In this document: positions 8,001-19,200 of the stretch, piece after piece | Layout: the number at the start of each line of letters is the position of its first letter | Numbering within the stretch: the stretch's first letter is position 1 | Source of the DNA: a virus | Reading direction: 5' to 3' (one strand) | IMG/VR virus record: IMGVR_UViG_3300031857_015149 | Span: 1 to 44,509 of that record | Length of the DNA: 44,509 nucleotides | Translations under genes and position numbers: made by a program | Notes under the pieces: model-generated | Told to the model about the DNA's origin: nothing | The model's database searches: none | Seen by the model: the letters and a program-made list of their open reading frames with translations, nothing else

Positions 8001-9575
8001 CGAAGTTTTTGGGGTCATCTGATAACCCTTATCAGGCTCAGTTGCAGCTACTACAGGCTTTGCCCAAGAATCGCTTTCGTTTTCTGATTGAGTTTTCTTA
8101 GGCTCATTTACAGACTTAATCCATTTTCTAAGGAGAGGATGGTCATAAACTGCTTCGGAAGAAGTTTCTTCTTTCTCTTCTCCAGAACTTTGAATACCTC
8201 TTAGAGAAGGTTCTCCTGCTACAGCACGCTGAGAGTCCACCCAGCCAGCCCAGTCGTAAAGCAGATTGTGCAGGTCATTTCCTGTCATAGACGGAAGATC
8301 TCCTCTAATCAAAGCTCTAGGTCTATCAATTGGAGATCTAGGTCTTCCAAGAATTCCAGCTGTGTCCAACGGATGAGAGAAATCTCCTAGTGGAGGAGCT
8401 TCTTTTTTCATCCTTTCGGCTACCGGATTAGTAGCATCTTTTGATGCACCCTGAGGAGCAAATTTTCCGCCTCTATCTCTAACCTGCCTCTGAGCATTTT
8501 CAGCTCGTTCTTCTGGAGTGTAGACGTTAGATCCAATAGGATCTTCACCGGCTGCGGTGATAGTTTTGTCAAGAAGTTCAATATCAATTTCTTGGTAAGC
8601 TTCTGCTGCAAGCATTGCTTCATCTGCATCAATATCAGCAATAGACACACATTGATAAGGGTTTTGTTGAAGTCGAGCAGAAATAATAATTGCAGAATCT
8701 GGATCAACCGCTATGTGAGTTTTTTCAGTGTAGTCTTCATCATCATCTAATTGCTTGTCGTAGTCCCAGATAGTGCCATTTATGTTTCCAAGATTGTCCC
8801 ATTGTCCGTCATCCCAGACGTATACATCTCCAGTCTCGACAATTTTATATAGTCGATCTATACCAGAGCCGTCCATACGAACTCTAGCTATAAAGTCTGG
8901 AGCAGAAATAGGATCTAGATATGATGATTTAGTAAAATCTTCTACATCCGCATCGTACTTGTTTTTTGGTAAATAAGAGTACAAATCTGGCTCGATGTAG
9001 CCATCTGCCTTCATTGCTTTATTTTCACGTTCAACGATAGCCTGGGCCCAACGCCAAGCGGTGTCCCCGCCCCACAGCGCCCACGCGATTCGTCCGTTGC
9101 TCGGGAAGTTGTCTTGGCCTGGAGACCAGCCTTTACCCTGTTTGTCTACCTCGTGACGAGGGAAGTACTTCGCGATATGACGAACTTTTTGTAAGCCTAT
9201 CTGCCCACCGCGAGCTAGGGTTCGAGCAGTATTTAGACCTACCGGGGTACCGCCACGTTTATGCTCTTTGCGCCATTCAAGTGCTTTTTTAGCTTCGGCT
9301 TGAGCGCCTTTTGGAATTGTGTAAAGTCTATTAGCAGCGGCTGTAATTTTAAGATCTAGGTCAATCAATGCACCGTTTGCAAGCTCTAAAAGACTTATTG
9401 AAAAAGAATCGTCTTGGTTGGTCCACTCTCTAGATGATAGCAAGTCTTCAGATTGGCCGGTTTCAACAACAAGATTTACTTCGGTGTCAATAACCACGCC
9501 TCTATTCTCATAGGTAAAGAGGGCTAGAGATCCGTCTTTACCAGAGAACGTTGGGGTATTTTCCGAATCTGACAT
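5046..9575 (-). CDS. Multidomain capsid maturation protease polyprotein
   Basis: 1509 residues, ATG at 9575, GGAGG upstream. Domains in order: residues about 90-185, a phage domain with KYFPRHEVDKQGKGW and RIAWALWGGDTAWRWA (WGGD at 168-171); RDRGGKF at 366-372; residues about 650-730, the LRRYW-x-IRWGTGGDW-x-CVRQLEKY-x-GYCALRH domain known from actinophage proteases; about 760-900, the protease, with His802 (EGHMGSVVVG) and Ser850 (KGVSADLD) as likely catalytic residues; about 955-1120, the accessory domain starting near VFGHIAAWN and including GIWVAGALRP; about 1197-1250, a DUF6582-like segment (ALPDGSFPIR); a second RDYAGRF at 1350-1356; and a helical C-terminus that may act as scaffold. 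It is far longer than ordinary prohead proteases. Assignment of the protease is firm; the scaffold role is inference. Confidence 0.85.
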   Translation of the reverse strand: MSDSENTPTFSGKDGSLALFTYENRGVVIDTEVNLVVETGQSEDLLSSREWTNQDDSFSISLLELANGALIDLDLKITAAANRLYTIPKGAQAEAKKALEWRKEHKRGGTPVGLNTARTLARGGQIGLQKVRHIAKYFPRHEVDKQGKGWSPGQDNFPSNGRIAWALWGGDTAWRWAQAIVERENKAMKADGYIEPDLYSYLPKNKYDADVEDFTKSSYLDPISAPDFIARVRMDGSGIDRLYKIVETGDVYVWDDGQWDNLGNINGTIWDYDKQLDDDEDYTEKTHIAVDPDSAIIISARLQQNPYQCVSIADIDADEAMLAAEAYQEIDIELLDKTITAAGEDPIGSNVYTPEERAENAQRQVRDRGGKFAPQGASKDATNPVAERMKKEAPPLGDFSHPLDTAGILGRPRSPIDRPRALIRGDLPSMTGNDLHNLLYDWAGWVDSQRAVAGEPSLRGIQSSGEEKEETSSEAVYDHPLLRKWIKSVNEPKKTQSENESDSWAKPVVAATEPDKGYQMTPKTSDVKPIYLAVVAQDDPRAVLNLVAIVPESSVSPKPMTYVRKEGKWVRDPRVLNDFKSATPPPVVPLDKATLNDVLLQVDESSEPVAASASFDLDHVLTVLWGPSAVTSAGGLDRNRGKAEELRRYWTVGKGGLKIRWGTGGDWTRCVRQLEKYLGPRAKGYCALRHKEMTGMWTGDKKHRQLYGRKRGGKNVFSTEILESTDNILVKAQVLAKAEEARRRVSLTAASGIITEGLKFKIPLVIPEDLESGDGRKFKKGALSIRELPLPLMWQIKTAEGHMGSVVVGRIDRMERTPMGIGNAYGVFDTSPHGREVQRLIENGFIKGVSADLDQFEAKEIKNEAAEGDDDLGKSKLSINKARVMAVTIVPKPAFQECKIIIEKTTNTPQEDSMIADGVYQDDSDYANTQALIACGIIAGAIPVVPPTEWFNNPGLDKATPITVDDNGRVFGHIAAWNVDHIGLAYGTKPPRSKSNYAYFHTGVVRTESGKDVPVGQLTLAGGHASLEASAAEAVKHYDDTASAIADVHAGEDAYGIWVAGALRPSASPEQIRALRASAPSGDWRPIRGSLELVAVCQVNVPGFPIARARVASGAVMALVAAGALPLAKMKLDPTAELAARIERLENLRFVELSANSSESKLEDYSAQIAELSARVRDGELTYISREVREGLAKEGKALPDGSFPIRNVEDLRAAIHAYGRAKESHKADVKKHIIKMAGKLNVRHLVPENWKTNSVTASADDLRARIAAKTADSNLEEPVVASADDLSQKVLAIKERLGKALAADGSVPEEAPAPVMEDNVPIPSEGDKEIIGNPEEEGFKFTPGINQPRDYAGRFQDVLGRLKLDLGTSGLQNVVDEISNVEKIYKTGSYAEAADAAQGLIGLLDRIDSNSLTGPSLENVRAASRELGEVLGNLPLPFGDENTKLRFSDLPPALKNLMTNMVDRVGKELGEKESRDATADIREFMRGGDLFSQADISSVMSRMLRLLT

Positions 9576-9643
9576 CTAAATGTAATCCTCCGTACGGAAC
9601 GACAATATTTACATAGGCTAATATAATGCACTAATGCCCTTCT

Positions 9644-9652
9644 ATTGTAGCA
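9644..9652 (-). promoter_or_regulatory. Extended -10 promoter for the protease-capsid operon
   Basis: On the minus strand this reads TGCTACAAT, an extended -10 element (TGn plus TACAAT). No convincing -35 is seen at 16-18 bases, as is common for extended -10 promoters. Initiation would fall near 9637, leaving a leader of about 60 bases before the protease ATG at 9575. The leader contains the palindrome CCGTACGG next to the GGAGG ribosome site. Confidence 0.5.
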
Positions 9653-9667
9653 GTAGTATTATTTAGT

Positions 9668-9853
9668 CTATTTTTTATATAAACTATCTAAAAACTTTCT
9701 TCCATAAGCTTCTTTAATTCTGAGATCCGCATCTATGTATGGTTCAAGTTCTTTCATAGTAGCCGTTTTTAAATTTAAAGAGATCTTTTTTGGACCTAAC
9801 TTAGGGTCAAAAGTATCTACTACTATTTCTATAATATCTTTATTGTCTTCCAT
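9668..9853 (-). CDS. Small hypothetical protein (61 residues)
   Basis: The reading frame is open back to 9982, but the start is placed at the ATG at 9853 because it has a good Shine-Dalgarno (AGGAG six bases upstream) and because the longer version would overlap the preceding gene by more than 100 bases. The product starts MEDNKDIIEI and is rich in Lys, Asp and Glu, with a predicted beta-then-helix outline (VVDTFDPKLGPKKISLNL, then MKELEPYIDADLRIKEAYGRKF). No family recognised. It is the last gene of the unit containing the 6144-residue giant, seven bases after the stop of the 125-residue gene. Confidence 0.75.
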   Translation of the reverse strand: MEDNKDIIEIVVDTFDPKLGPKKISLNLKTATMKELEPYIDADLRIKEAYGRKFLDSLYKK

Positions 9854-9860
9854 GGCACTC

Positions 9861-10238
9861 CTAATTATATATGTCTTCATCTTCGGACCCAGGCTCGACC
9901 GGATCAATATCAGTCCATTTTGGCGCATTTTCTGAAAAAGATATAAGCTCTGGAGTATCTCCATAAATAGCCATAATTGCAAATAAAACTGAGTAGGGGG
10001 ATGCAGTTGAATTTAAAAGATCCGGGCCAGTGGGAGGAACTACTATTCTTTCTTCTTTCAAATCATCCTCCTCATCCATATCTAGAAAATTATTTATATT
10101 TTGTATTATAGTATTTCCAACATCGGATTCATCAGAGGATATGTAGGGGTATTCTGGACTCCAAGAACATTGAACTCCTTCAATGGAAAAAGTCCAGGGA
10201 TCTATGGGAGCATCGTAATCTATATCTAATTCTTCCAC
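9861..10238 (-). CDS. Acidic hypothetical protein (125 residues)
   Basis: The GTG start at 10238 shares its G with the TAG stop of the 6144-residue gene (TAGTG), with GGAG nine bases upstream inside that gene, so the two are translationally coupled. The protein is very acidic (MEELDIDYDAPID, MDEEDDLKEE, GSEDEDIYN) and has one more hydrophobic stretch (SPYSVLFAIMAIYGDTP). No family recognised. Coupling to a giant packaged protein suggests a partner, chaperone or inhibitor of one of its domains; that is inference only. Confidence 0.75.
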   Translation of the reverse strand: MEELDIDYDAPIDPWTFSIEGVQCSWSPEYPYISSDESDVGNTIIQNINNFLDMDEEDDLKEERIVVPPTGPDLLNSTASPYSVLFAIMAIYGDTPELISFSENAPKWTDIDPVEPGSEDEDIYN

Positions 10239-13200
10239 TAGTTATTCTCCAAATCTACCAAAGCTAATAGCATTCCTATGCTTAGTGCCTTAAAGTCCCA
10301 GTCAATAGGTTTAGTACTATCTAATCCAAAAATTCCAGTTATTTTTTTAGGATCAATCATATTAGTCATAGTATCGTCAGTATACCAAATGCCAGTAGCA
10401 ATATCCATATGAGGATCTTTATAGTATTCTCTGCTTCCACCCTTACCCGTGACTACAGTAATTCCATCGGGGGTAGTATATTTACCAATGTCTTCACCAC
10501 CAAATAAATCATCCATTCCATTAGTAAACACTTCAGTTGCATCTTCTCCCATGGAGAAAAGCCTGATATTTTTTTCATTTCTGCGTGGCCTATACTGCTT
10601 TAAAATATAAGGATTTACTATATTTGCATCAGAAAAACTACTAGATCCATCATCTGATTTAGTGTCACTAACGTAAGGTATTTCAAGTACAGGTTTTACA
10701 GTACCGTCATCATTTTTAATTCGATCATACGTAAAAGCATGCTCAATTGCTCTAATATCTTCGTTTACTTCTTGAACTAGATGCCATATTTCATGTAAAA
10801 AGTCTGAATGACTGCTTCCTCTGATAATTTTACTTCCGGTTTCCCTAGCCGTATATATGTGAGCTCTGGCTTCAGAAGGTTTAATTCCAATTTTTACTGG
10901 CCATGTAGAACCGGAAACCTTACCTCTAGAATCTATATACTCTTTAATAGAAGTAAGAACGGATTTAGGTATAGAGTCTAATGCTTTTTCAAATTCTTCT
11001 CTAATTTTGTCAGTAAGATCGTAATAGTCTTCTACTACACCATCCGTGCGGTTTCCGTAACGATTGTATGAGACTACAGGCTTTGTTTTACCGACAGTCT
11101 TAGTCATGTCAACTGAATCAAATTCTACTCCTAAATCTTGTAAAGATTTTTTAACTTCTTCAGCCACATATTCATGAACTTTTTTAGCAAACTTTTTTGG
11201 ATTTTGAATTGCAAAAGCTTCTTCCCTTAGAGATTTCAATTCTGCAGCCATTTTCTCTAATTCAGATGTATCTAGATAGCCCTTGTTAGTAGCTATAACG
11301 GTTAAAGCTTCGTACACTGTAGGGCCGCCATAATAATAAAAATTCTTCGAACCTATAAGTTCAGGATCATCTACAAGTACCCATTTACCTTTGACCCTTC
11401 TGATTCCAGATCTAGAACGTCTAGCTTCATCTTTTGCATCCGGAATCCATTCACTCTTTTTTGCACCAGTATCTAAAGCCTTAATATCTCCGTATTTTTC
11501 TTTAAAACCTTCTGAATTGAAACCGTCATTCTCCCAAGATTCTGCTTGGAAGACTTTCATTACCTCGTCAAAACGTTTTTCTTTTATTAAATCATTAAAT
11601 CTGGAAATAGCTGGATCATCTTGCACTTCTTCAAAAAATTTTTCTAGATCTTCTGGAGAAAGATTTTTAAATGCATTTTCTACTAAATCGTTTTTTGCTG
11701 CTTTAAATTTTTCTTTTTTAGATTGTATAACTTTAGACTTTTCACGGATTAAAAGAATTAGTTCAGCTCTATGCTGATCTACATCTATACCTTCTGGAAG
11801 TAGTCCTTCGCTTCTCAATCTATCTTCAACTACTTTTTTAACCTTATCTAATACCATATTACCAAGTGCGGTAATTTTATTTTTTAAGTCCGTTGCTTTT
11901 TGGGTAGGTATGTAAACTCTTTTATCATTTATATGTTTTGCACGGGCAGAATTTTGAATAGGAGCCGTTCTTTTAGCAGCTTGTATCGACATAATATTGT
12001 CAATAGGAAGTTTATGCTTATTAAATGATTTAGACGAATCATATTCGTCATACCGTTTTGTACCGTATGGATGGTACTTTTTGCCCATACGAATATCGTG
12101 GATAGCAATAATTTCATTAACTGCAGCTACAATAGCTTCTTTGTCCGGAGCGTCAGACGATCTTTCTTGCTTAGGAGAAGGTCCAGAGGACTCCTGAGCA
12201 GCTTTTTTGCGATTGTACATTTCAATTCGTGAATTTATAAACTCTGCAACTTCAGGGTATTTACCAATGCCGTCTTCAGAAATCATCATTCCAGCAAAAG
12301 CTTCAGCAATATATTCAGAGACGTCTGTTCCGGCATATTCTGTTAGAGGATACGCCATCATAAAGTACTCTATTTGTGAAACTTCTTCAATACTTTTAAA
12401 ATTAATTATTCCCCGTTGATGTAGGTAGTGACCTATTTCGTGAGCAATTGTTGATTCTACGTGGTCTATTCCAGGAATAACATTGTCAGATAGCTCATTT
12501 TTTATTTGCGCAAGATCCGGTCTAGATCCGTCTAGCATAGCCGAAAGAATCGAAGCATTAATAGTTATACGCGGATAAGAAGCATAAGCTCTTTTTAATA
12601 TAGCCCAACCTTGATCATCTTGATCCTCAGGCGTTAGCATTGGATCCATTTTTTGAGCCGTCAGTATAAATCTAGTGTTGTCTATAGAGAAAGGAAGTCT
12701 ATCAACAATTGCATCTAATCTAGTTGCAAAAGTTTTAATCATTTCATCTGATACAGGCCTAAATGAACTGCCAACGTTAGTTCTGCCTGCATAGAAATTA
12801 GGGTTGTTTATGTGACGTGTAATTTCTATTTCAATACCATTTTTTGAATTTTTATATCTGTGGCCAAAAGAAAGTCTAATATCTTTTTGATCGGCTTTCT
12901 TTAACAAAGGAATGATATGCAGAACTAAGAATGTCTCAATTTTTGGACTAGGGTACGGAGGAGTTTTTCCCTTAAGTAAGTATGCTAGCCAGGTTATAAT
13001 TTCTTTATATTGCTCATCGTCTATAGATGCATACTCTTTTGGAATAACATTTTCGGCTTTCCAATCAGATGCATCATCAAAAATTTCTGGAGCATTTACA
13101 TCTTTATTTGCAACAATTACTGCTCCGGCAAGATTTTTTAGTTCTTCATTAATCTTAAAGGAAGAAAGAGATGACTCTTCTTTTGGAGAAGGCCCCTTGA

Positions 13201-16200
13201 TCCAGTCATAGTTTTCCTTAGTGTCATCAATATTCAGCGGTTCTGGCTCAATGCCCGGAGCTAGAACGTCTTCTCTATTAAATACGTAAATAGGGTGCGC
13301 AGTTGCTATTTTATTTGGGTAAGCAGAAACTTTAGACTTATCTGCATTTTGTAGTTTTTTAGGACTATATCCATTTTCGTATTCTTTTGGATCTGTAGGT
13401 ATACCAGATTGAACTACAACAAATACAGGTACATACTTTCTTCCAACATCCAAAGCAGCTTTAACTCTGTGGTTTCCTTCTACAACTACAGCTAGATCAT
13501 TTTCTGGATCATAAGCAACTCTAATAGGTTCAAGAATGCCATCTTCAACACCTATTCTATAGTTAGGTTTTGCTTCAGTGTTGTTCCCCTTCATAGCTCT
13601 AAGAATCTTAGGTTTAACGTATCCAATTACCTTGTTTTCCGGTCCAATACCAATTCTTGGGAATGTGGTCTCGGAGTTTTCGTCAAGTTCTAATTCTGGA
13701 TCATTTTCTTCCATATATGCTTGCTGTAGAGAGTCAAGATCACGTTCAAAAGATCCTCTTTCTTGCTTTGGAGACGGGCCTTTACGATCTACACCAGAGT
13801 TGTGGTTAAGCAAGTCTATCGATGAAGATTCATTTTGTTTTAGATCATTTAGATATTTATCAATTTCTGGAAGAGCTTTTCTTAAGAAAAAGTCTCTTTG
13901 ACTAACAGGATCTCGCGAAACTACTTCATCGGCGAGCCAGCTACCAGTTTCTTTAGATTCAGAATCAGTACTATTCTTCATAGTTGCTGCCATAACTTTT
14001 CTTGGGTAGCCTCCTAAAAGAACAACTTCTCCCTCCCTAACAGATCCGAATCCTGTACCGGGCACAGAAAGTATTTGGCTTGCTGGAACTAAAGTAGCTA
14101 TAAGCAAAGGATTTCTAAACTCATTTTCTTCAGTAGCTGCCGCAAATCCTAGGGCAGTATTTGAATCAAATGACCAGGAAGACAGAGGTCTTTGTACAAC
14201 GTTTATCATTCCTACGCCAGAAGAATTAAAGTTTTCATCTCCTACAACGCTATCAATTTCATCTACTCCGGTGCCTCTATAAATTCTAACGTACTCAATT
14301 CCAAGATCTTCTATAAATTCTTGAGTGACCTTGTACATACTTCTAATAAAGTCTCGATATACCTGGAAATTAGAATCGTAGAGAGATTCTAGATCTTCAT
14401 CTCTTGCTTTTATACGAGCTCTTTGCTTTTGCTCGGGCTCTTTTTTAGAAAGTTTATACTTCCAATCAGTCCATAGCCCGTCTTCCATATCAAATTCTTC
14501 AGCAGCCGCTTTTTGTAAAGCTTGCGAAATCATTTCATCATTGGAAGAAAGAGCCCATTGCTTAATAAAAATTGCAGCTCCTGCGTTTCTCATAATTTCG
14601 TTAACATTAGGGTCTTGCTCGGATATAAGCTGCATGTCGTCAGACAGTTTATTAGTGTACCGCTTTAAAATTTTTGAAAGTTCTTCAGGCGAATATATTT
14701 TTCTATTGTCTTCATCTTTCTCATCATTGTACTTACTATCTTCAACTTTAAGAATGTCTCTCATGGAATAGAGGTACAAAGAGCTCTCTTCATTAGACAT
14801 AAATAGAAGCAAAGAGTCTTCATTTAAATTACCTAAATTAGTTGAGAAAGCTCTCATAACTAAGTCATAGTCACTAGACTCGTCTTCATTTTCCGCCATA
14901 ATATCTGTAACTCCATCAAGAATCCAGATATTCTCATCTTCTTCTGTCCAAGCAATAGACCTAAGTATGTTTTTTGCAGAAGATCTCATTTCCGATCCAA
15001 TTAGTGAAGCTGAAGCAATTTTTAGGTCAACTTCTCCGTTCGGAACTAACTCATAATTCCAAATTTCCCAGGCCAAATTCCAGTTATCGGTTGGGATATT
15101 CTTCCACTCTTTAAGCGGGTTGTTCTTTATAAATTTTTTCTTTACGGCACGCGAAAGAGCAGCTTTTTGAATTCTAAGAATATTACCTACAGTTGGATTT
15201 ACAGTCTCATCGTCTCCGCCCGTGTCTTGGAATGAAAGTTCTTTCTTAGGTGAAGGGCCCTTCTGCTTCAAGATTTCTTTAGAATCCGGGTTAATGTGAT
15301 CATCTGGATTAGAATCTACACTCAAAGAAAATGCTGAGCCCATTTCCGATAGTACGGAACTGTGGGATATTTTACCGGGAATGTACTGTCTAGCTGCGTA
15401 TAAAGCTGCTGTGGCAAGCCCTCTTCTTTGGTACGGCAGATTTGTGTACATAATTGAAATAGTAAGCCTATTGTTTTCTTTTTGTTCTTCTTCCTCTTTT
15501 TGAAAACGAACATACGAGACCATTGTATTACCGTAAGGAGTGTAATTATAATCTAGTTCAAGAAGGTTTTCTATTTCTTTTTCAGTTTTATTGTTTATAT
15601 CAATTACGGCAGAAAAAGATCTTTCAAGCATATCATTGACGTCAGTTATAATTAAATATTTTCTACCATACTTATCGGTGTATCTATTTGCATATCTTTG
15701 AATTCTATCATCTTCACCCGGAACAAAATTTACTACTTCGTTACTTGGTTCAAATTCACCGTTGTCAAATCTTTTAGATATGGTGTCAGTGTTTGTTTTT
15801 GAATTTAGATTAGGTTTAGAAGCAATACCAAGAAACCTTCTAATCTTCATCTCGACATTGGTTTTTAAAAGTTTTTTTGCAGATAAATAGTTTGAAGAAT
15901 CTTCTTCCCAGATTGTTAAAGCCTTTTTAAGTTCTTTTTCTCTTTCTTCGTAGTATTCAAGCTGTGTAATTTGATCTTTGCTCATCGGGGTACCGTCAGG
16001 CAGAGTAGTTGGGCTATAGTTAAAAACTTTTACAAGATCTACATTTGGATCAGATGGATCGAATGGCTCGGGTAAGTATCCTTTTTCTTGTTTTGGAGAT
16101 GGACCTTTATTAAGGTTTCTTGCTATAGCGGTGGTTTCTTGCATTTCTATAGATTTTGAATGAGTGTGTAATTTAGGATCAGCTTGATCTACAGAATTTG

Positions 16201-19200
16201 AGAAAGCAAAACCTCGTTTAGTAAGGGTACTCGAGTGCTGAATAGATAGATTAGATCTCTGTCTTGCAGTGTATAGGGCAGCTGTAGCTAGTCCACGTCT
16301 TGCATAGTTTTCTAAAGTAAGGACCATTGATATTTGATTATTTTTTACAGTTAATTCTGAAATCCAGTAATACTTTTTTGAATCTTGTTCTATGTCAGAT
16401 AAACTAACTTTTGATTTATCATATATTCTAACATCTACGTCAGAACCTACTAGCGTGCTGGTAACAATCCAATACTCTCTTCCATATTTGTCTGTGAATT
16501 CATCAATATATTGTTTATATGGAGTTTTATCTGCGAATAGTGAGAATGGAGCTTCACCCGCAGAACTAAACTTATTAGCAGGGGTTTGATCAATTAAATT
16601 GACTTGATTTTTAATTGTCTCGACGTTGGTTCTAGAATTTACGTCTGGCTTTGCAATAATACCTTGATATACGCTTCTTCTATTTGATATAGCTCCATCT
16701 CTTAAAACACCGCTGCCAGCGCTCTTAATTTTATCTTCAGCAACGTCCATAAGTTGCTGGTCCTTCCAATCAAACGGAGTACCGTCAGGCATTTTGGTGT
16801 AGTCATAGTTATAGAACTGCTCGAGATCGAAAAATGGGTCAGTTGGGTCGAATGGTTCTGGGAGATACTTAGGCTTTTTCCCGCCTTCTTCCTTTGGAGA
16901 CGGGCCTTTATTTTCAAAGTAAGAATCAGAATCTTGCCAGATTCGTCTTGACATTTCATTAGGCATACCTTCAGCAGCTGGCCTAGACATAAACCTAGAC
17001 AAATCTTGTCTTGATTCAAACATAGATAAAAATTCTGAGCTATTTGTTGGGAGATCCCAGCTGATAGTCTTTATCCAGTCAGAAGACTCTTCACTTGTGT
17101 CAAGATCTACAGATGGAATTGAAGCTTGTCTTTCTTGCTTAGGAGAAGGACCAATTTTTACTCCGCCAAGAATGTCAAAAATTAACTCATCTTGGTCAGA
17201 CGTAGAAATAAGTCCAGTCTTACCATCTGCAATCTGAGTAGATTCTTTTCCTGCTACTTGCATCACAAAATCCATGTCTTCTTCAGTTGTAAATCCTTTA
17301 TCTAGAATTTCAGGAAGCTTGAACAATGTTTCTCTTAATCTTCCACCAAGAACGACTACTTCTTTTTCTTGATCTGATCCAAAGCCTGTTCCAGGGAAAG
17401 CAATAACATCTTCTACAGGAATTTTCATACCTAAAAGAACAGGCATTTTAGTTGCATTTTTAGCTATAAAATCTTGAGCAACAACAGTACTTGTTGACCA
17501 AGAAGACATCGGTCTTAATCTTGAAAAAGCTTTAAATATTTTATTACTACGTTTGCTAGTTTCATCTTTTTTAACCGGAGACTTTCCTTCGTTTTGGAAC
17601 TCTATTTCTAAATCTCTATTTTTTGATGGATCTATGGCCTGAAGCTCAGAGAAGTTTGTACCTCTATAAACAACAATAGAATCGACACCGGATTCTTTAA
17701 ATGCATCCTGAGTAGAGTTATACATAGCATTTAAGAATCGAATGTAGATATCTCCGTTTTCTCTAATTTCGGCATCAATGGCATCCTGTACAGCAGCTAA
17801 AAACTCTTCATTGCTGTTGTAAGGACTTTTTTGTCCAGAACCTTCGGGTAAAAAGTCCCAATTTGAGTACGTTCCCTTACTCATTTTAAATATTCTAAAA
17901 ACAAGGTCTTGCATAGCGTGAGATTTTATGCTCATGTCGTTCGACGTTACTGCCCATAATTTTACTAAATGTCCAATTGCAACTAGTTTAATATCATTTA
18001 GATCTTCTTCTTTAGATCCAGAAAGTGGAGTATAAGTGTGAAGTTTTCTTTGACCCTCTGACATTTTCATAGTTGACATTCCCAGGTCATTTTTTATAAA
18101 ATCTAAAATTTCTTCAGACGAAAGGGCAGCTTCAGATACAATTCCTTTAGAATCTAAAACTGCATTAATAAGATTTCCATCTATTTTCAGTACTTCTATT
18201 TGAGGAATGCTGAATAGATATCCTTCAGTTGCTTTTTTAAGAACTATAGAATCACCTTTTTTTAGATTGGTTAAATCAGTATTTAACGCTTTTTCAAATT
18301 CTTCCATAGCTAATTCAGACATAGAAAAGTCTTCTTTTGTAATGTAGCCATTTCTACTAGTCCAATCAACTCTAGTAACAAATATCTCTAATCTAGACCC
18401 TTCAGTCATATATTTGTAAATAGGCTCTTTATCTAAATCTATTTTTCCAACATTTTTTTGGGATGCCGCAGCTTTAAGTAGTTTCTTTAAATCAACGTTA
18501 GGCATGTATCTTAATAGTCTTGTAGCTGTAATTCTCTTCATAGATGAAGGTCTTGTATCTGAATCCATAGCTATAGCATCTACGTCAGATTGTTGAATAG
18601 AGCCTTCAAACAATTCTCTTTCAGCAACATCGTTTTGAATCTTCGAAGTACTAGTTTCAGTTTTACCAGATCTCTCTTGTTTAGGAGAAGGACCAAACTG
18701 TTCATTCTTTGCAGCTTGAATGTCTCCAAGAACGTTGATGTTAGCATCATAAATTTCTCTTAGAATCTCGAGTTCATCGTCATTATCTTTAAACTTTTGA
18801 TTGATGTTTTTAAGCTCGTCGTACATTTTTCTAGCAGCAGCTTTAAATGAAGCTTTGCTAGATCCGCTTTCAAGTCTAAACTCTTCAACAATATTTTCAA
18901 GTTTTTCTCTAAACTGCTCTTTATTTTCTAAACTATCTTCAGATTTAATTTCTTCTTCAGTAAGTTTTTTAGCTTCGGCCTCAGAAACTTTAGCTGAGTG
19001 CTCCCTCATCTTCTTTTCTTGAACTTCTGCAGTGGCATCCTGATCCATTAAAGGATCTTCGCTGTCTGGTTTGAACAGATCGTAAATCATTTTAGGAACG
19101 TCTATAAAAGTACTACCATCTTCACTAGTAATTAAGTAGTATTTTACTGGTCCCCAGCTGTAAACGGTTTTGCCATTTATAGTTTGAACGTCTTTTAATC

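Noticed and set aside
9668-9982. Longer 104-residue form of the 61-residue gene
   Set aside because: The added N-terminus overlaps the 125-residue gene by over 100 bases and has no ribosome site; the ATG at 9853 has AGGAG.
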